Made by a program: the position numbers and the translations under genes. Under the pieces are notes generated by a model. It was not told the DNA's origin. It searched no databases and saw only the letters and a program-made list of their open reading frames with translations. A stretch of DNA of 64,000 nucleotides from contig NZ_PTJC01000005.1 in NCBI RefSeq assembly GCF_002934605.1, positions 1,364,001 to 1,428,000 on the forward strand. The letters run 5' to 3'. Shown here piece after piece: positions 63,561 through 64,000 of the stretch (position 1 is the stretch's first letter; every line of letters begins with the position of its first letter). The DNA comes from Neolewinella xylanilytica. Its GTDB lineage: Bacteria > Bacteroidota > Bacteroidia > Chitinophagales > Saprospiraceae.

Positions 63561-64000
63561 AAGTATGAAGGCGGAAGCTCACCGGACAAAGTAGAAAGGG
63601 GAACGGAAGCTTTTCCGGGAGTACGCGTCTTTGCGCCGGGGGGCGGAAGAAATGGTGGCATTAAGGCTTCGTGGCAACGGTCTAACGAGACGTATTGGCT
63701 TTCAGTGGGGTGGCGGAGTTCCGGTTTCGAGTAATACCCACACGTGAAATACTGGCTATCGCAAACAATCTCCCGTTTGACCGTTCCCGGAGCTGGAACT
63801 AGTTGACACCGGGAACCCATCTTTTTGCGCCGGAGCGCAGGTGCAGCAATCGAAACACAGCGGAATCAGCCACCCCAACCTTTTGTTAGTCCGCCGAGCC
63901 GGATGTCTTTGGGCAGTATCGGTGCCGCCAGGAGGAGCAATTAATGGGTGCAAGCAAGCTGGTCGATACCACGGTTACCCGACGGCGGATGCGAAATCAC
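63561..64000. other. Gene-free right end with a hairpin and a dispersed element
   Basis: No gene supported to the window edge. GTTCCCGG (63783-63790) pairs with CCGGGAAC (63809-63816), followed by CCATCTTTTT, a likely terminator. The dispersed 12-mer lies immediately after. Confidence 0.5.
63827..63838 (+). repeat. Dispersed palindromic element, copy 5
   Basis: GCGCCGGAGCGC followed by AGGTGCA. It matches the copies at 6783, 17977, 47189 and 61217. Confidence 0.55.

Overview
The window looks like chromosomal DNA from a high-GC member of the Bacteroidota, most likely a Saprospiria/Lewinella-type marine bacterium. The evidence is: exported proteins ending in type IX secretion (T9SS) C-terminal sorting domains; many lipoproteins; a CarboxypepD_reg/plug/beta-barrel receptor; Bacteroidota-restricted families (DUF4292, GGGP synthase group II, MlaE/F, FemAB-like); no Shine-Dalgarno sequences; and promoters of the TAnnTTTG (-7) type. 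In at least seven genes this -7 box ends only 2-5 nt before the ATG, which predicts leaderless mRNAs. This placement is inference from family knowledge, not a database search.

Layout. 1-9.4 kb holds housekeeping and envelope genes: a partial GT-C glycosyltransferase, proB, a beta-helix lipoprotein, an MlaE/MlaF lipid ABC pair, an isoaspartyl peptidase, a 133-bp tandem repeat, a nitroreductase, tRNA-Leu(GAG), GGGP synthase and NDH-2. 9.6-23 kb holds a FAS1/T9SS protein, an M28 peptidase, a TPR-DUF4292-GNAT operon, pyruvate kinase, a FemAB-like protein, an esterase, a 186-bp tandem repeat and a serine hydrolase. 23.2-28.2 kb is the most striking core region. A dense cluster of DnaA boxes (candidate oriC or DnaA-controlled regulator) lies upstream of a potentially structured leader and the class Ia ribonucleotide reductase genes nrdB and nrdA. 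nrdB and nrdA are separated by a four-helix-bundle (S23/IVP) gene flanked by direct repeats. 28.2-30.1 kb is a BlaI/M56 sensor pair with a near-canonical BlaI operator placed between the -33 and -7 promoter elements.

30.2-36.3 kb is an AT-richer accessory island: a cytosolic subtilisin-like protease with a changed oxyanion position, a divergent unknown cysteine-motif protein, a CHAT-protease/TPR lipoprotein, and a broken histidine kinase. 36.6-64 kb holds two T9SS proteins, a giant AsmA-like protein, a sigma factor with a TPR membrane protein (probable anti-sigma), DUF1206, two unknown proteins, a vWA lipoprotein, a sortilin-type propeller operon, an EreA-like esterase, DUF3298, an outer-membrane receptor, TrpB2, a PQQ-type sugar dehydrogenase and an S2P/CBS membrane protease.

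Many intergenic gaps carry tandem or dispersed palindromic repeats. One 12-mer hairpin (GCGCCGGAGCGC) occurs five times. No rRNA, CRISPR array, insertion sequence or recognisable prophage was seen.
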